This document shows, one piece after another, positions 1 to 7,175 of a stretch of DNA of 10,345 nt (its first letter is position 1; every line of letters begins with the position of its first letter). The stretch is taken from the NCBI GenBank assembly GCA_049669725.1, contig JBATKU010000508.1, positions 1-10,345 of the forward strand, in the 5' to 3' direction. Both the position numbers and the translations under genes were made by a program. Origin of the DNA: JAFDCJ01 sp049669725 (GTDB lineage: Bacteria; Desulfobacterota; Desulfobacteria; Desulfobacterales; JAFDCJ01). The notes under the pieces were generated by a model. That model saw only the letters and a program-made list of their open reading frames with translations. It had not been told where the DNA came from and made no database searches.

Positions 1-60
1 GATGATTTGATTAAAGAGCATCAAATGGAGCTGGCGAATGAACGCAAGCATAGTTCTTGA
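1..60 (+). CDS. C-terminal end of a probable VapB-type antitoxin (partial)
   Basis: The window opens inside an open frame whose last 19 residues (DDLIKEHQMELANERKHSS) are followed by a TGA stop at 58-60. The tail is charged and probably helical, with no recognisable fold of its own. The functional guess comes from context: its end overlaps by 23 bases the start of a PIN-domain toxin-like frame, and such overlap is the usual arrangement of vapBC antitoxin-toxin pairs. It could instead be the end of an unrelated gene, because the DNA-binding part lies outside the window. Confidence 0.45.
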   Translation, partial: DDLIKEHQMELANERKHSS

Positions 61-210
61 CAGTTTTGCACTCGTGAGTTTTTTTCACAAGGAACCTGGT
101 TGGGAGAAGGTCAAAGAGTTATTCTATGAGCTGTCTTCTGCGAAGCAAAAAGCATTGCTATGCATCTCGTGACCGTAATAGGGTTGGGTGCGGAATAATA
201 CTAGAAGTGG
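38..210 (+). pseudogene. Broken VapC-like PIN-domain toxin
   Basis: An ATG at 38 opens a 44-codon frame (stop 170-172) reading MNASIVLDSFALVSFFHKEP and then a charged helix. This is the classic N-terminus of a PIN ribonuclease, with the first metal-binding aspartate at residue 8 in VLDSFAL. Intact VapC proteins are about 120-140 residues, so most of the domain and the other catalytic acids are missing. Just after the stop, another frame (169-210) reads VTVIGLGAE, then stops interleaved with Y and KW. This resembles the next PIN segment (V-I-N-x-G-E-x-Y-Y), so a frameshift plus point stops fits better than a natural short protein. The toxin is predicted inactive. Family assignment rests on motif recognition only; the right border is approximate. 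Confidence 0.6.
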
Positions 211-226
211 TTTCAAAGCCCCATCT

Positions 227-273
227 AAAAAACCGGGAGCGTACTGTTTCCAGCACTGCTCCCGGCCTTTTTT
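227..273. terminator. Bidirectional intrinsic terminator
   Basis: A perfect 8-bp stem (CCGGGAGC at 233-240 with GCTCCCGG at 258-265) encloses a 17-nt loop. It is flanked by six A on the left (227-232) and six T on the right (268-273), so it has a U-tract in either direction. It lies 49 bases beyond the pilY1 stop and about 60 bases after the vapC remnant, so it fits as the shared terminator of the two convergent units. Confidence 0.88.
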
Positions 274-321
274 AAGGGTACTTTTTATTGCCGTTATCAC
301 TTACATAACGGATCCCTGAAG

Positions 322-3300
322 CTAGTTTTGCTTCCAGGATTTAAGCGTTACCGATATATTTTCGGTGTTGATGGGGGTTGCGGTCAAACCACCGTCGTCC
401 TGGTCCTCGTCACCGCTTCCCGTTGTCGTGACAAATAAATGTCCGTCCTGATAGACGGGATAGGAGCCCTGCCCCCGTCCAATATATTGTCCTGCCGGAG
501 GCTTCATAATCGGATTGCCATCAGCATCGACTCCGACTTGCACATAATCCTGGTCATTAAACATGCCGTCACCATTGATATCAAAGACAGCATAGTCGGG
601 AACCTGTCCGGTTTGAAAATCCACCGCCAAAAGCCAGGTTTCCCCGTTTCCGGCGCATACGTTTTCATCCGGAACGAAAGTGGTAAAATACACCACCCCG
701 CCGATAACCAGGGGCTTGGTTAATATCCGCTCACTTCCGATGGGTACCGGACCGTTCCAACCCCAGTCAGTTTGCTGGGCAAACAATTCAACGGCCCAGG
801 GGGAATTATCCGGGTTGTCACCTTCAATGATCCGGAAGGTTTTGTCAACCGGCAGACCCTCGATCGTCACAGTCGTGGTAACATATTTTGCCTGAAGCAT
901 GACCAGATCACTCAACTGATAAGTCGGCAGCGGTATCGGCGGATCATAGGCGCTCTTCTTCCAGTCTTTAACACCGATTAGGTATTGACTGGCACCATTG
1001 GTTTTATCATTTTGATGTTCAAATCTGCCGGTACCAAAATAGACCCAGATGTGGTTCTTTTCATAGGCGTAGGCGAATGCGGCTGTTCCCCGGATCGAGT
1101 TTTCGTAGGGAGAAGAATTGTTAAAGGTAAACAGCTGTGACACCGTCGGTGTCATATTTTTGCCGATGTCCATTACGCGATGCATGTCACCGTAAAGGTT
1201 TCCGATATAAATGCGATCTGAAATATAATCGGCTTCCATGTCAACCAGCAGCGGTGATGCCAGGGCATCGTTTAACATGGGCGTATCTCCGCTCAGGTTA
1301 CCATTCGCCAGAGCCTGACCGCCGCCGGGCAGAGAACTCGTAATAACTTCATTATCTATAAAGGTTCCAACTATATTTTCCAGGTCTATTTCACCACTAA
1401 CATTAGGAACTAAAATACGGACGTCGACAATGGTCCCCGTAGCCCCGGACGAGGCTCCGGTAACCGTTTCACCCACCTGGTCTATGGTATAAAAGGAACT
1501 CATCCAATTATCATAAGCAAGCGTACCGGTGCCGTCGCCATCGGCCATCTTAATTTTGTTGACGGGCACGCCATCTTTATCTTTCCACAAGTATCCGGCA
1601 TCATGGGCCTGGAGCCCATACAGATAGGCTGTTTTGCTAGGCTGATCGATATCGTCCTCAGCATATCCGGACCCAAAGAAAACTGCCCAGGGTTTGTCGG
1701 TGCTGGCGTCTTTGGCAACTCGCCGGATGCTGGGATCCGACCAGGTTTCCCCTAAATCACTGTCGGTAAACTCCCACAAAAATGTGGTCGGGTCCGTTGC
1801 GTGATCGAAATTATTTCCCGAGGTCACATCCAGGGCAAAGTAGGCGGTGCTGCCTTCACGGCCGCCGACTACCAGGATACTGCGCCACTCATCATAGGAT
1901 TTGCCAAAGTCCGCAAAAACATCGCCGACAACCGGTGTCCCGTCAATAAAATAGCGGTGACAGTAGTCCCTTTCACAACGATCCCAAAGCGGATCCACCC
2001 CCGCCATATTTAATTTGTCATGCATGCTTTCCGGAAAAAATGCCCATTTCTCAGCACCGTCAGCCAGCCGGAAGGCATGCAGGGCACCGTCGTTGGCTCC
2101 CACATAAACCAGGGGCTCACGCGTCATGTTGTAACTAAAAGTGTAGTAGCTATCAAAGGGGTAAAAGTAAGGCGGCTTGTCCACCACCACCGGTTTGGAG
2201 TTGATGATATCTCCGATGGGCTTGTTGGCCGAGTCCAGGCAGGCAAAGTTGTCCGATCCCAGGGTCCCATCTTCATATTTTATAACCTGGCTCGAATCCG
2301 AGGGGTCAATGGTCCACAAAGTGCGGGTGGTGGGAATGACATCGCTGGCGGACCAAACTTTTTCGACCCAATCCCCGTTGGCGTCTTTTCTGATGGCCTC
2401 AAGCTCGCCGGTCCAGCGCGATGCATCGAATTTTGCCACGATAACGGCATTGCCCAGGTCGGTAGAAGTTGTCGTGGCGGCGGCCGACCCGTGAAATATG
2501 GCGCCTTTGACATTTTCAGTAATGGCTTCCAAAGAATCAATCAGCTCCTGCTTGCTGTGGGCGATAAACGGCACCCCTTCGGTATCCCCGTCAGAGTCCA
2601 CATCTAGTTCGGTATGCAGGCCGTAAATCAGATCGAAATCGGAGGCCTTGCCTTTTTCATTGGCCGCCGCAGCCATCTCAAAGGTCTGAGCGGTTTCATC
2701 GGCCGGCAGACCAAAACCGACGGCAATCGGCGTTACGCCGGAATCCGCCAGGGCCTCAGTTTGAGTGCGGACTTTTCCGATCAGTTCATTTTTATGGGCT
2801 TCGGTGTCGTCATCCGGGTCCACATTGCCGATACCGTCGGTAATGTCTATCAAAAACTTAGGCTGGCAGCCGGTAACGACATAAGGATCGCCGTTATCGT
2901 CATCTCTGGCACCGCTAAAATAATCGTTGGCTACCTTGATCGATTGCCAGTATGGGGTGTAGCCGCCGGTGTTGACACCATCAATAGCCGTTTGCAGGGC
3001 CAGCTGGTGGTCGCTACTATCCGGCTTACAGCCCTCTAGAATTTTGGTAAAATCATTGGTTGCATCGTGGCCATCCCTGTAGCCGGTCCAAATGCCGAAT
3101 CCCCAGGCGATGGAACGGTCTTTGACCAATTCACTGATGGCTTCTTTGGCAACCTCCATGCGCGTCTGCTGGGCTGATCCCACCCAGGGTTCAACATTGT
3201 TCCAGGCGACCGACGTCGAGGTTTTGGTTCGATTGGAAATATTGTTGGTAGAGTTGGCATAGGCCGGCGGATTGTCCAGATCTTCTCCCCAAATGACTAA

Positions 3301-5319
3301 ATTGGTGGTGCTGTTATCCTCGCCCACGACCGTAAAATCAATATAGGCATTGGTGATGGTCGAATCCTTTTCGATGGTCACATTTTGAAATCGCATACCG
3401 ACGATCTGGTTCTGGCTGGAAATATAATTGTCATAGGTCAGCTCGAGATCGGCACTGGTTATGTTGGGAGCAGCGTTATAATCGGTGCGCTGCTCGGCAT
3501 CATCCGCGGAATGACTGATCCGTAAATTTAGCTCCTGGGTAATTCCGCTGGCGTCGATGTAATCCACGTGCAGCAAGGGTGCTACAGAGCTGTTGGAGTC
3601 ATAACTGACCGCCCTTCGCGTACCCGTGCCATCGATCATAAACGCCATGGCGTTGCCCGATGCCCAGGAATCGCGCTCAATGATTTCCTGCACGATACCT
3701 TTAATATCGGGGGTTTTAGGATTATTCGTAGTTATGGCGACCGTGTTGCTGCCCATACTGCCGGATCGATCCAGCAGGATCAATATGGCCGGATTGACGA
3801 GGTTTTGGGCATAGACCGGGATCGCACCGCAGGTCACCGGCTGGTTATATTCCAGGACCGTCACGCTGACAGTAATGGTTACCGGGCTGTTGGATGCATT
3901 GGCATCCGATACCTGGATCTCGGCTGTATGCGTGCCCTGACTGAGTCCACTGGTAGAATAGGTTAGAGCAATGGTTTCGGAATTGCCGGGTATCAGACTG
4001 CTGCCGGTGGGCGTCAATATCAGCCAGCTGGCATCGTCTGAAACTGAAAAATCCAAATCCGCCGTACCGGAGTTGCTGATCGTGATACTGTCGGCCGGCG
4101 GGCTGAAGCCCTCGTAGCACGAGGAGCCAACGTCGTTGGTGCTGGATGTGATAATCGGCTTATCGACGCTGCCCCCGTCATTGTATTCTATATACAGCAT
4201 GGGAACATAATCCGGATTGCTGGCCACATCGGGGTCTTCAGTGGCTTTGGCGTAACGCTGTCCCTGGTAATGCTCTATCACAAAGGCCATGGCATTGCCC
4301 GAATTCCAGCCCGAGCGTCCCACTATTTCCTGGACCAGATCGCTTAAATCCGGTGTCTGGTACTTGTTGCGCGCACTCCAGGCTTCGACCGGATACCATT
4401 GCACAACCTGATTGGAAAGGGTTCGGTCGGTAGGTTTGTTGCTGGTTGAAAACGTCGGCGGATCATCATGGGCTTCAATTTTAATTCTTAGTCCGGTTGT
4501 ATCGCTGTTAGTACTGTCTGAGGTAAATTCAATATAGGCTTTGGTAATTTCAGCCCCAGGAGGTACATTCACACCTTGAAACCGGATCCCATTGTACCAT
4601 TCGGGTCTGAAGCTAAGTGAGTCATCGTCTAAATCCAGAAAACTGCCTTCTTCGACATCGTCATTGCCATCTGATACATAGGTTATGGAAACCGCTGTCG
4701 TATATTCAATATGCAAAAGCGGCTGACGGTCTTCACCTAGCGACATGGCCTTTTTATAGGCACTGGCAACCCGCTCTCCGTTTCCCCCTATGTAAAATGC
4801 CATGGCATTTCCGCTGGCCCAGCCGCCCATGTTAACGTATTCTTGGACGATGGTTTTCAGATCAGGTGTCTGCTGCTGATACCCCGCCTCACCACCTGAA
4901 TTCCAGGCCGGCACATTGTTCCAGTTAACTTGTGCACTAGTCGGTAATCGACTTGAAAGCAGATCACCGCTTCCGGCAGAAAATGTTACCGGGTCTGCTC
5001 TATTTTCGCCCCATATGATAAGGTTGGAGGTATCGGTGCGGGCATAGTCAGCTGTAAACTGGATATAGGCACGGGTGATGGCGGCACCCTTCGGGATGGT
5101 AACGCCCTGGAATCGAACCCCGCAAAGCTTGTCTCCCATTTCCAAATCGTTGATATCAGTCGAGACCCAAGTATGAGTTGTATTTTCTTCGGCATCATCG
5201 GAAAGCTGGCTGACCAGGATATCAACTGTAGCGGCAGATACGGTCGGTGGTGAAACCATAGACAGACCCAGGCCGACACAAAGAATAATTATCATAATTT
5301 GGGGGTATTTAACCTTCAT
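322..5319 (-). CDS. pilY1: PilY1-family type IV pilus tip adhesin with N-terminal beta-sandwich modules
   Basis: This 1665-residue secreted protein is expected at the pilus tip, where PilY1 proteins promote pilus priming, adhesion and surface sensing. The start ATG (5317-5319) has a strong AAGGAG at 5327-5332. Residues 1-30 are a signal peptide with hydrophobic core IMIIILCVGLGLSMV and cleavage near VSAA. Two related modules follow (about 31-208 and 211-380), then a BACON-like Ig domain (about 386-490). A vWA domain begins at 510 with the metal-site motif DRSGS (D517, S519, S521) and continues after an insertion (523-718) at 719-940, with candidate T788 and D828. The PilY1 beta-propeller occupies about 950-1655, including VYVGANDGALHAF at 1071-1083. 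Calcium-type loops are seen at 906-914 (DVDSDGDTE) and 1580-1589 (DINGDGMFND); the second matches the known PilY1 calcium site in type and location. The protein is longer than the usual PilY1 of about 1000-1200 residues because of the added modules. It is separated from the minor pilins by about 600 bp and probably has its own promoter. Confidence 0.93.
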   Translation of the reverse strand: MKVKYPQIMIIILCVGLGLSMVSPPTVSAATVDILVSQLSDDAEENTTHTWVSTDINDLEMGDKLCGVRFQGVTIPKGAAITRAYIQFTADYARTDTSNLIIWGENRADPVTFSAGSGDLLSSRLPTSAQVNWNNVPAWNSGGEAGYQQQTPDLKTIVQEYVNMGGWASGNAMAFYIGGNGERVASAYKKAMSLGEDRQPLLHIEYTTAVSITYVSDGNDDVEEGSFLDLDDDSLSFRPEWYNGIRFQGVNVPPGAEITKAYIEFTSDSTNSDTTGLRIKIEAHDDPPTFSTSNKPTDRTLSNQVVQWYPVEAWSARNKYQTPDLSDLVQEIVGRSGWNSGNAMAFVIEHYQGQRYAKATEDPDVASNPDYVPMLYIEYNDGGSVDKPIITSSTNDVGSSCYEGFSPPADSITISNSGTADLDFSVSDDASWLILTPTGSSLIPGNSETIALTYSTSGLSQGTHTAEIQVSDANASNSPVTITVSVTVLEYNQPVTCGAIPVYAQNLVNPAILILLDRSGSMGSNTVAITTNNPKTPDIKGIVQEIIERDSWASGNAMAFMIDGTGTRRAVSYDSNSSVAPLLHVDYIDASGITQELNLRISHSADDAEQRTDYNAAPNITSADLELTYDNYISSQNQIVGMRFQNVTIEKDSTITNAYIDFTVVGEDNSTTNLVIWGEDLDNPPAYANSTNNISNRTKTSTSVAWNNVEPWVGSAQQTRMEVAKEAISELVKDRSIAWGFGIWTGYRDGHDATNDFTKILEGCKPDSSDHQLALQTAIDGVNTGGYTPYWQSIKVANDYFSGARDDDNGDPYVVTGCQPKFLIDITDGIGNVDPDDDTEAHKNELIGKVRTQTEALADSGVTPIAVGFGLPADETAQTFEMAAAANEKGKASDFDLIYGLHTELDVDSDGDTEGVPFIAHSKQELIDSLEAITENVKGAIFHGSAAATTTSTDLGNAVIVAKFDASRWTGELEAIRKDANGDWVEKVWSASDVIPTTRTLWTIDPSDSSQVIKYEDGTLGSDNFACLDSANKPIGDIINSKPVVVDKPPYFYPFDSYYTFSYNMTREPLVYVGANDGALHAFRLADGAEKWAFFPESMHDKLNMAGVDPLWDRCERDYCHRYFIDGTPVVGDVFADFGKSYDEWRSILVVGGREGSTAYFALDVTSGNNFDHATDPTTFLWEFTDSDLGETWSDPSIRRVAKDASTDKPWAVFFGSGYAEDDIDQPSKTAYLYGLQAHDAGYLWKDKDGVPVNKIKMADGDGTGTLAYDNWMSSFYTIDQVGETVTGASSGATGTIVDVRILVPNVSGEIDLENIVGTFIDNEVITSSLPGGGQALANGNLSGDTPMLNDALASPLLVDMEADYISDRIYIGNLYGDMHRVMDIGKNMTPTVSQLFTFNNSSPYENSIRGTAAFAYAYEKNHIWVYFGTGRFEHQNDKTNGASQYLIGVKDWKKSAYDPPIPLPTYQLSDLVMLQAKYVTTTVTIEGLPVDKTFRIIEGDNPDNSPWAVELFAQQTDWGWNGPVPIGSERILTKPLVIGGVVYFTTFVPDENVCAGNGETWLLAVDFQTGQVPDYAVFDINGDGMFNDQDYVQVGVDADGNPIMKPPAGQYIGRGQGSYPVYQDGHLFVTTTGSGDEDQDDGGLTATPINTENISVTLKSWKQN
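3166..3753 (-). repeat. PilY1 module 3, circularly permuted, inside the vWA domain
   Basis: This encodes residues 523-718, between the vWA metal-site motif DRSGSM (517-522) and the helix TRMEVAKEAI (719-728), which in ordinary PilY1 or vWA proteins are separated only by a short loop. It carries both halves of the module in swapped order. The C-terminal half comes first (TPDIKGIVQEI, WASGNAMAF, PLLHVDY; residues 536-590). The N-terminal half follows (SADDAEQ, GMRFQNVTIEKDSTITNAYI, LVIWGE, VAWNNVEPW, SAQQT; residues 591-719). The cut in the module falls exactly at the QQT/TPD junction that is continuous in modules 1 and 2. Confidence 0.8.
4180..4689 (-). repeat. PilY1 beta-sandwich module 2
   Basis: This encodes residues 211-380 and follows module 1 almost without a linker. 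It repeats the order seen there: NDDVEEGS, GIRFQGVNVPPGAEITKAYI, the AHDDPPTF region, VQWYPVEAW, QTPDLSDLVQEIV, WNSGNAMAF and PMLYIEY. The two copies are clearly homologous in protein but well diverged in DNA, so the duplication is old and not an assembly echo. Confidence 0.75.
4696..5229 (-). repeat. PilY1 beta-sandwich module 1
   Basis: This encodes residues 31-208 of PilY1. The module has a recognisable order: SDDAEE, then GVRFQGVTIPKGAAITRAYI, then LIIWGE, VNWNNVPAW, QQTPDLKTIVQE, WASGNAMAF and PLLHIEY. The same signature occurs in many large secreted bacterial proteins, often in tandem. It is probably a carbohydrate- or surface-binding jelly-roll, but I know of no assigned function, and the fold is inferred from the alternating strand-like pattern. 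Confidence 0.75.
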
Positions 5320-5375
5320 TGGTTTTCTCCTTCGTTATCTATTTTCCAAAATTTTTTAATTTCTAATTACACAAC

Positions 5376-5394
5376 TCGAATCGTCACAATTCGA
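5376..5394 (-). other. Small hairpin in the pilY1 leader
   Basis: TCGAAT (5376-5381) and ATTCGA (5389-5394) form a perfect 6-bp stem with a 7-nt loop. If transcription starts near 5400, as the sigma-54 candidate predicts, this hairpin lies at the very 5' end of the mRNA, where such structures often slow decay. It does not cover the ribosome-binding site. No riboswitch match was recognised. Confidence 0.35.
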
Positions 5395-5410
5395 TATTGA
5401 TGCTAATTGA

Positions 5411-5426
5411 TGCAACTACTATGCCG
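5411..5426 (-). promoter_or_regulatory. Candidate sigma-54 promoter of pilY1
   Basis: Read on the minus strand the site is CGGCATAGTAGTTGCA, against the consensus TGGCAC-N5-TTGCA. It keeps the invariant GG and GC separated by exactly 10 bases. The predicted transcription start is near 5400, giving a leader of about 80 bases before the pilY1 ATG. Type IV pilus genes are commonly under RpoN with the response regulator PilR, which makes the call plausible. Activator sites were not identified. Confidence 0.6.
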
Positions 5427-5785
5427 AAAATGGAAAATTTAGCGGTATAAGGTTCAGGCAAGCGGGATGGATAATGACAGGATTTTTTATATATCTGATA
5501 TTATTTATTAAATTACGATAAACGTGAAGATAAGAAGGTGTCACAATTCCGTGATGCTATATGATAGGATCTATCTTTTCGATAAAAATTGGCGATTTCA
5601 TGACGGCGGCTATTAATTATTTTAATAGTGTTTTAAATTAGTTTTATAGCAGCGAAAAGAAAATTTATAATTGTGGCAAAGTCCTATTTGCCTGGATGAA
5701 AGGAAGGTGGTTATTCGTTGGTCTATTTAATCCGCAGGCGGACGAGGGGTTAATTCCCTGCCCTTAAATTAAGACGGGCACGAAG
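5427..5785. other. AT-rich intergenic stretch upstream of pilY1
   Basis: No convincing gene was found on either strand. The DNA is AT-rich with frequent stops in all frames. A short palindromic piece GATAG-GAT-CTATC lies at 5563-5575. This stretch is where enhancer sites for a sigma-54 activator of pilY1 would be expected, but no repeated operator-like motif was recognised. Confidence 0.5.
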
Positions 5786-5931
5786 TAGTTTCCAATTTGA
5801 AAATGAGCAATTTTTTCGATGAGCAAGGCCGCACAAGGGTTTTAGGCTGAGGCGTACTTGCGTACGTCGAAGTCTAAAACCCGCGGAGAACGCCGCTCAT
5901 CGGAAAAAGGGCCATTTTCGGATGGAAACTA
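5786..5931. repeat. 146-bp imperfect palindrome abutting the pilW stop codon
   Basis: The left arm (5786-5857) and right arm (5862-5931) are inverted copies of about 70 bases with roughly 70 percent matching by eye, around a 4-base TTGC loop. Both arms begin TAGTTTCC from the outside. Shared inner blocks include GAAAATG, CGATGAGC, GGGTTTTAG and CGTAC next to the loop. The right outer TAG is the pilW stop codon on the minus strand. The shape suggests an interspersed palindromic repeat or MITE-like element; as RNA it would make a very long hairpin between pilW and pilY1 and could stop transcription or protect the pilin mRNA 3' end. No transposase is present. Confidence 0.8.
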
Positions 5932-6549
5932 GTTAAGCCCCAGATTCCGGCACTTAATCTCAGATCGCAATTCCATGTCCTTCTCGTTTACCATGGGGCT
6001 CGTGCCCATTTTGGCTGTAAGGATGATTTCCACAGATCTGATTTTTCTGCGTTCATCAGCTGCTGCCAGGGCAGCGTAGTCGAGGGTCGTTCCGTCCTCG
6101 TCTTTATACACAAACCTGATATTTTGAATGTCGTTTTGGTCCAGTATGGTCTGATCCCCATTTCCATCGCTGGCATTGCGGATGAGGTCTCCGGCCAGGT
6201 AGTAGTTAATTTGCTCGCCGGGATCTGCCGTATCACCGTCAGATGGTTCTAAAGTCGTACCACCCGAAATATCCATGGCAAATGCAATGTTGTCGACCTG
6301 GGCGATGGTAATTGCAGGGTCAGCGACACCTCCGTTGGGTCCGTGGCCGGCCATGCGGATACCCCTTTCCATCAAATACAGGGATGCACGCAGATTTTGC
6401 TGCATTTCGACAAACTCCTGCTGGGTTGTATGGCTTTTTAGCTGGGAGCGATAAACCTGGTACATCAGGGTTAAAAGGATTGAGGAAACCGCCAATGTTA
6501 CTAATAATTCTACCAAGGTAAAGCCGGATTTTTTTTGCACTAAGGTCAT
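5929..6549 (-). CDS. pilW: PilW-family minor prepilin
   Basis: This 206-residue minor pilin is predicted to insert in the inner membrane and join the tip priming complex below PilY1. The class III signal is KKSG^FTLVELLVTLAVSSILLTLMY, with a 9-residue leader, cleavage after G9, F10 as +1 and the key Glu at +5 (E14). A PilW-like segment follows: QQNLRASLYLMERGIRMAGHGP (about 45-66). The rest is a soluble beta-rich domain ending SEIKCRNLGLN. The start has AAGGAA about 8 bases upstream. It is the last gene of the minor-pilin operon, 43 bases after pilX, and its TAG stop is also the end of the large palindrome. In the better known Pseudomonas order pilW precedes pilX; here it follows. Confidence 0.88.
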   Translation of the reverse strand: MTLVQKKSGFTLVELLVTLAVSSILLTLMYQVYRSQLKSHTTQQEFVEMQQNLRASLYLMERGIRMAGHGPNGGVADPAITIAQVDNIAFAMDISGGTTLEPSDGDTADPGEQINYYLAGDLIRNASDGNGDQTILDQNDIQNIRFVYKDEDGTTLDYAALAAADERRKIRSVEIILTAKMGTSPMVNEKDMELRSEIKCRNLGLN

Positions 6550-6592
6550 TATGTGTTTCCTTGTGTATTAGAAATCAGATAGTGATGGTATT

Positions 6593-7120
6593 TTAATATC
6601 CCCCGGATCCCCCGCCGACACATGACAGTTTAACAAGCTGGGTCTCAACCTGTTGAATCCCATCCTCACCTCCGTAGGAGGTTGTGCGATAATGAGAGTC
6701 GAAACAGGCATCGCTGCTTCCCGGGCTTATCTCATTTTTTAAATGTTCTATTTTAAACCAATAGGGATTCAGGTTTGAGGATGCAGCAATATTGCTATCA
6801 TCGGTACCCGGGGGAAACGCGGGGTCAAGTGTATCGTTGGCCACATCATCGTTGCCTGCAAACTTAACGGTAAATCCGTCTGGTTTAATGGGCGGGTAAA
6901 ATACATCAAAGCGGTCGAGCCACATAGCGCTATGACGCCATCCGCTGTCCGCCGCATAGAAATCTCTTTTGTAGATCTGGCTGTTGCGCGTAACGTTTAA
7001 TTCCATGCGGCTGTTGGATGTTGCCGTAAGGCCAATGACTGTCAAAACAATCAGAAGCAATAGGGCAACGACGATGACGGAGCCATTTTCGTTTTTAATT
7101 ATTCTGTTATCTGGACGCAT
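6593..7120 (-). CDS. pilX: PilX-family minor prepilin
   Basis: The protein has 175 residues. Its N-terminus NENG^SVIVVALLLLIVLTVIGL, followed by MELNVTRNSQIYKRDFYAADSG, is the PilX N-terminal pattern. The leader is 13 residues, +1 is Ser14, and the +5 residue is Val instead of Glu, as is usual for PilX proteins and their type II secretion counterpart GspK. PilX takes part in the minor-pilin tip complex and in contacts with PilY1. The C-terminal domain is probably beta-rich and ends in a flexible GGGSGGY tail. The ATG at 7118-7120 is preceded by AGGGA at suitable spacing. It lies 55 bases after pilV and 43 before pilW, consistent with one transcript. Confidence 0.87.
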   Translation of the reverse strand: MRPDNRIIKNENGSVIVVALLLLIVLTVIGLTATSNSRMELNVTRNSQIYKRDFYAADSGWRHSAMWLDRFDVFYPPIKPDGFTVKFAGNDDVANDTLDPAFPPGTDDSNIAASSNLNPYWFKIEHLKNEISPGSSDACFDSHYRTTSYGGEDGIQQVETQLVKLSCVGGGSGGY

Positions 7121-7175
7121 AAGCTTTATCCCTGTTTTTCAGTGGCTAACTTCTTAACAAATGCTGATAGCGCGA

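Noticed and set aside
1957..1977. CERDYCH in PilY1 (residues 1115-1121) as a C-x4-CH haem site
   Set aside because: It is a single motif in a beta-propeller and runs into the YFIDGTPV segment common to PilY1 proteins. A disulfide or structural role is more likely than a cytochrome.
2020..2607. 195-codon open frame on the plus strand opposite pilY1
   Set aside because: It lies wholly antisense to a strong, family-matching gene. Its protein has no coherent domain, and the frame is a by-product of codon bias.
5320..5460. A GEMM-type cyclic dinucleotide riboswitch before pilY1
   Set aside because: I looked because such riboswitches control pilus genes in some deltaproteobacteria. The leader lacks the conserved GEMM core and is only about 80 bases from the predicted start.
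5672..5692. TGGCAA...TTTGCC on the plus strand as a sigma-54 promoter
   Set aside because: GG and GC are separated by 13 bases instead of 10, and no plus-strand gene follows.
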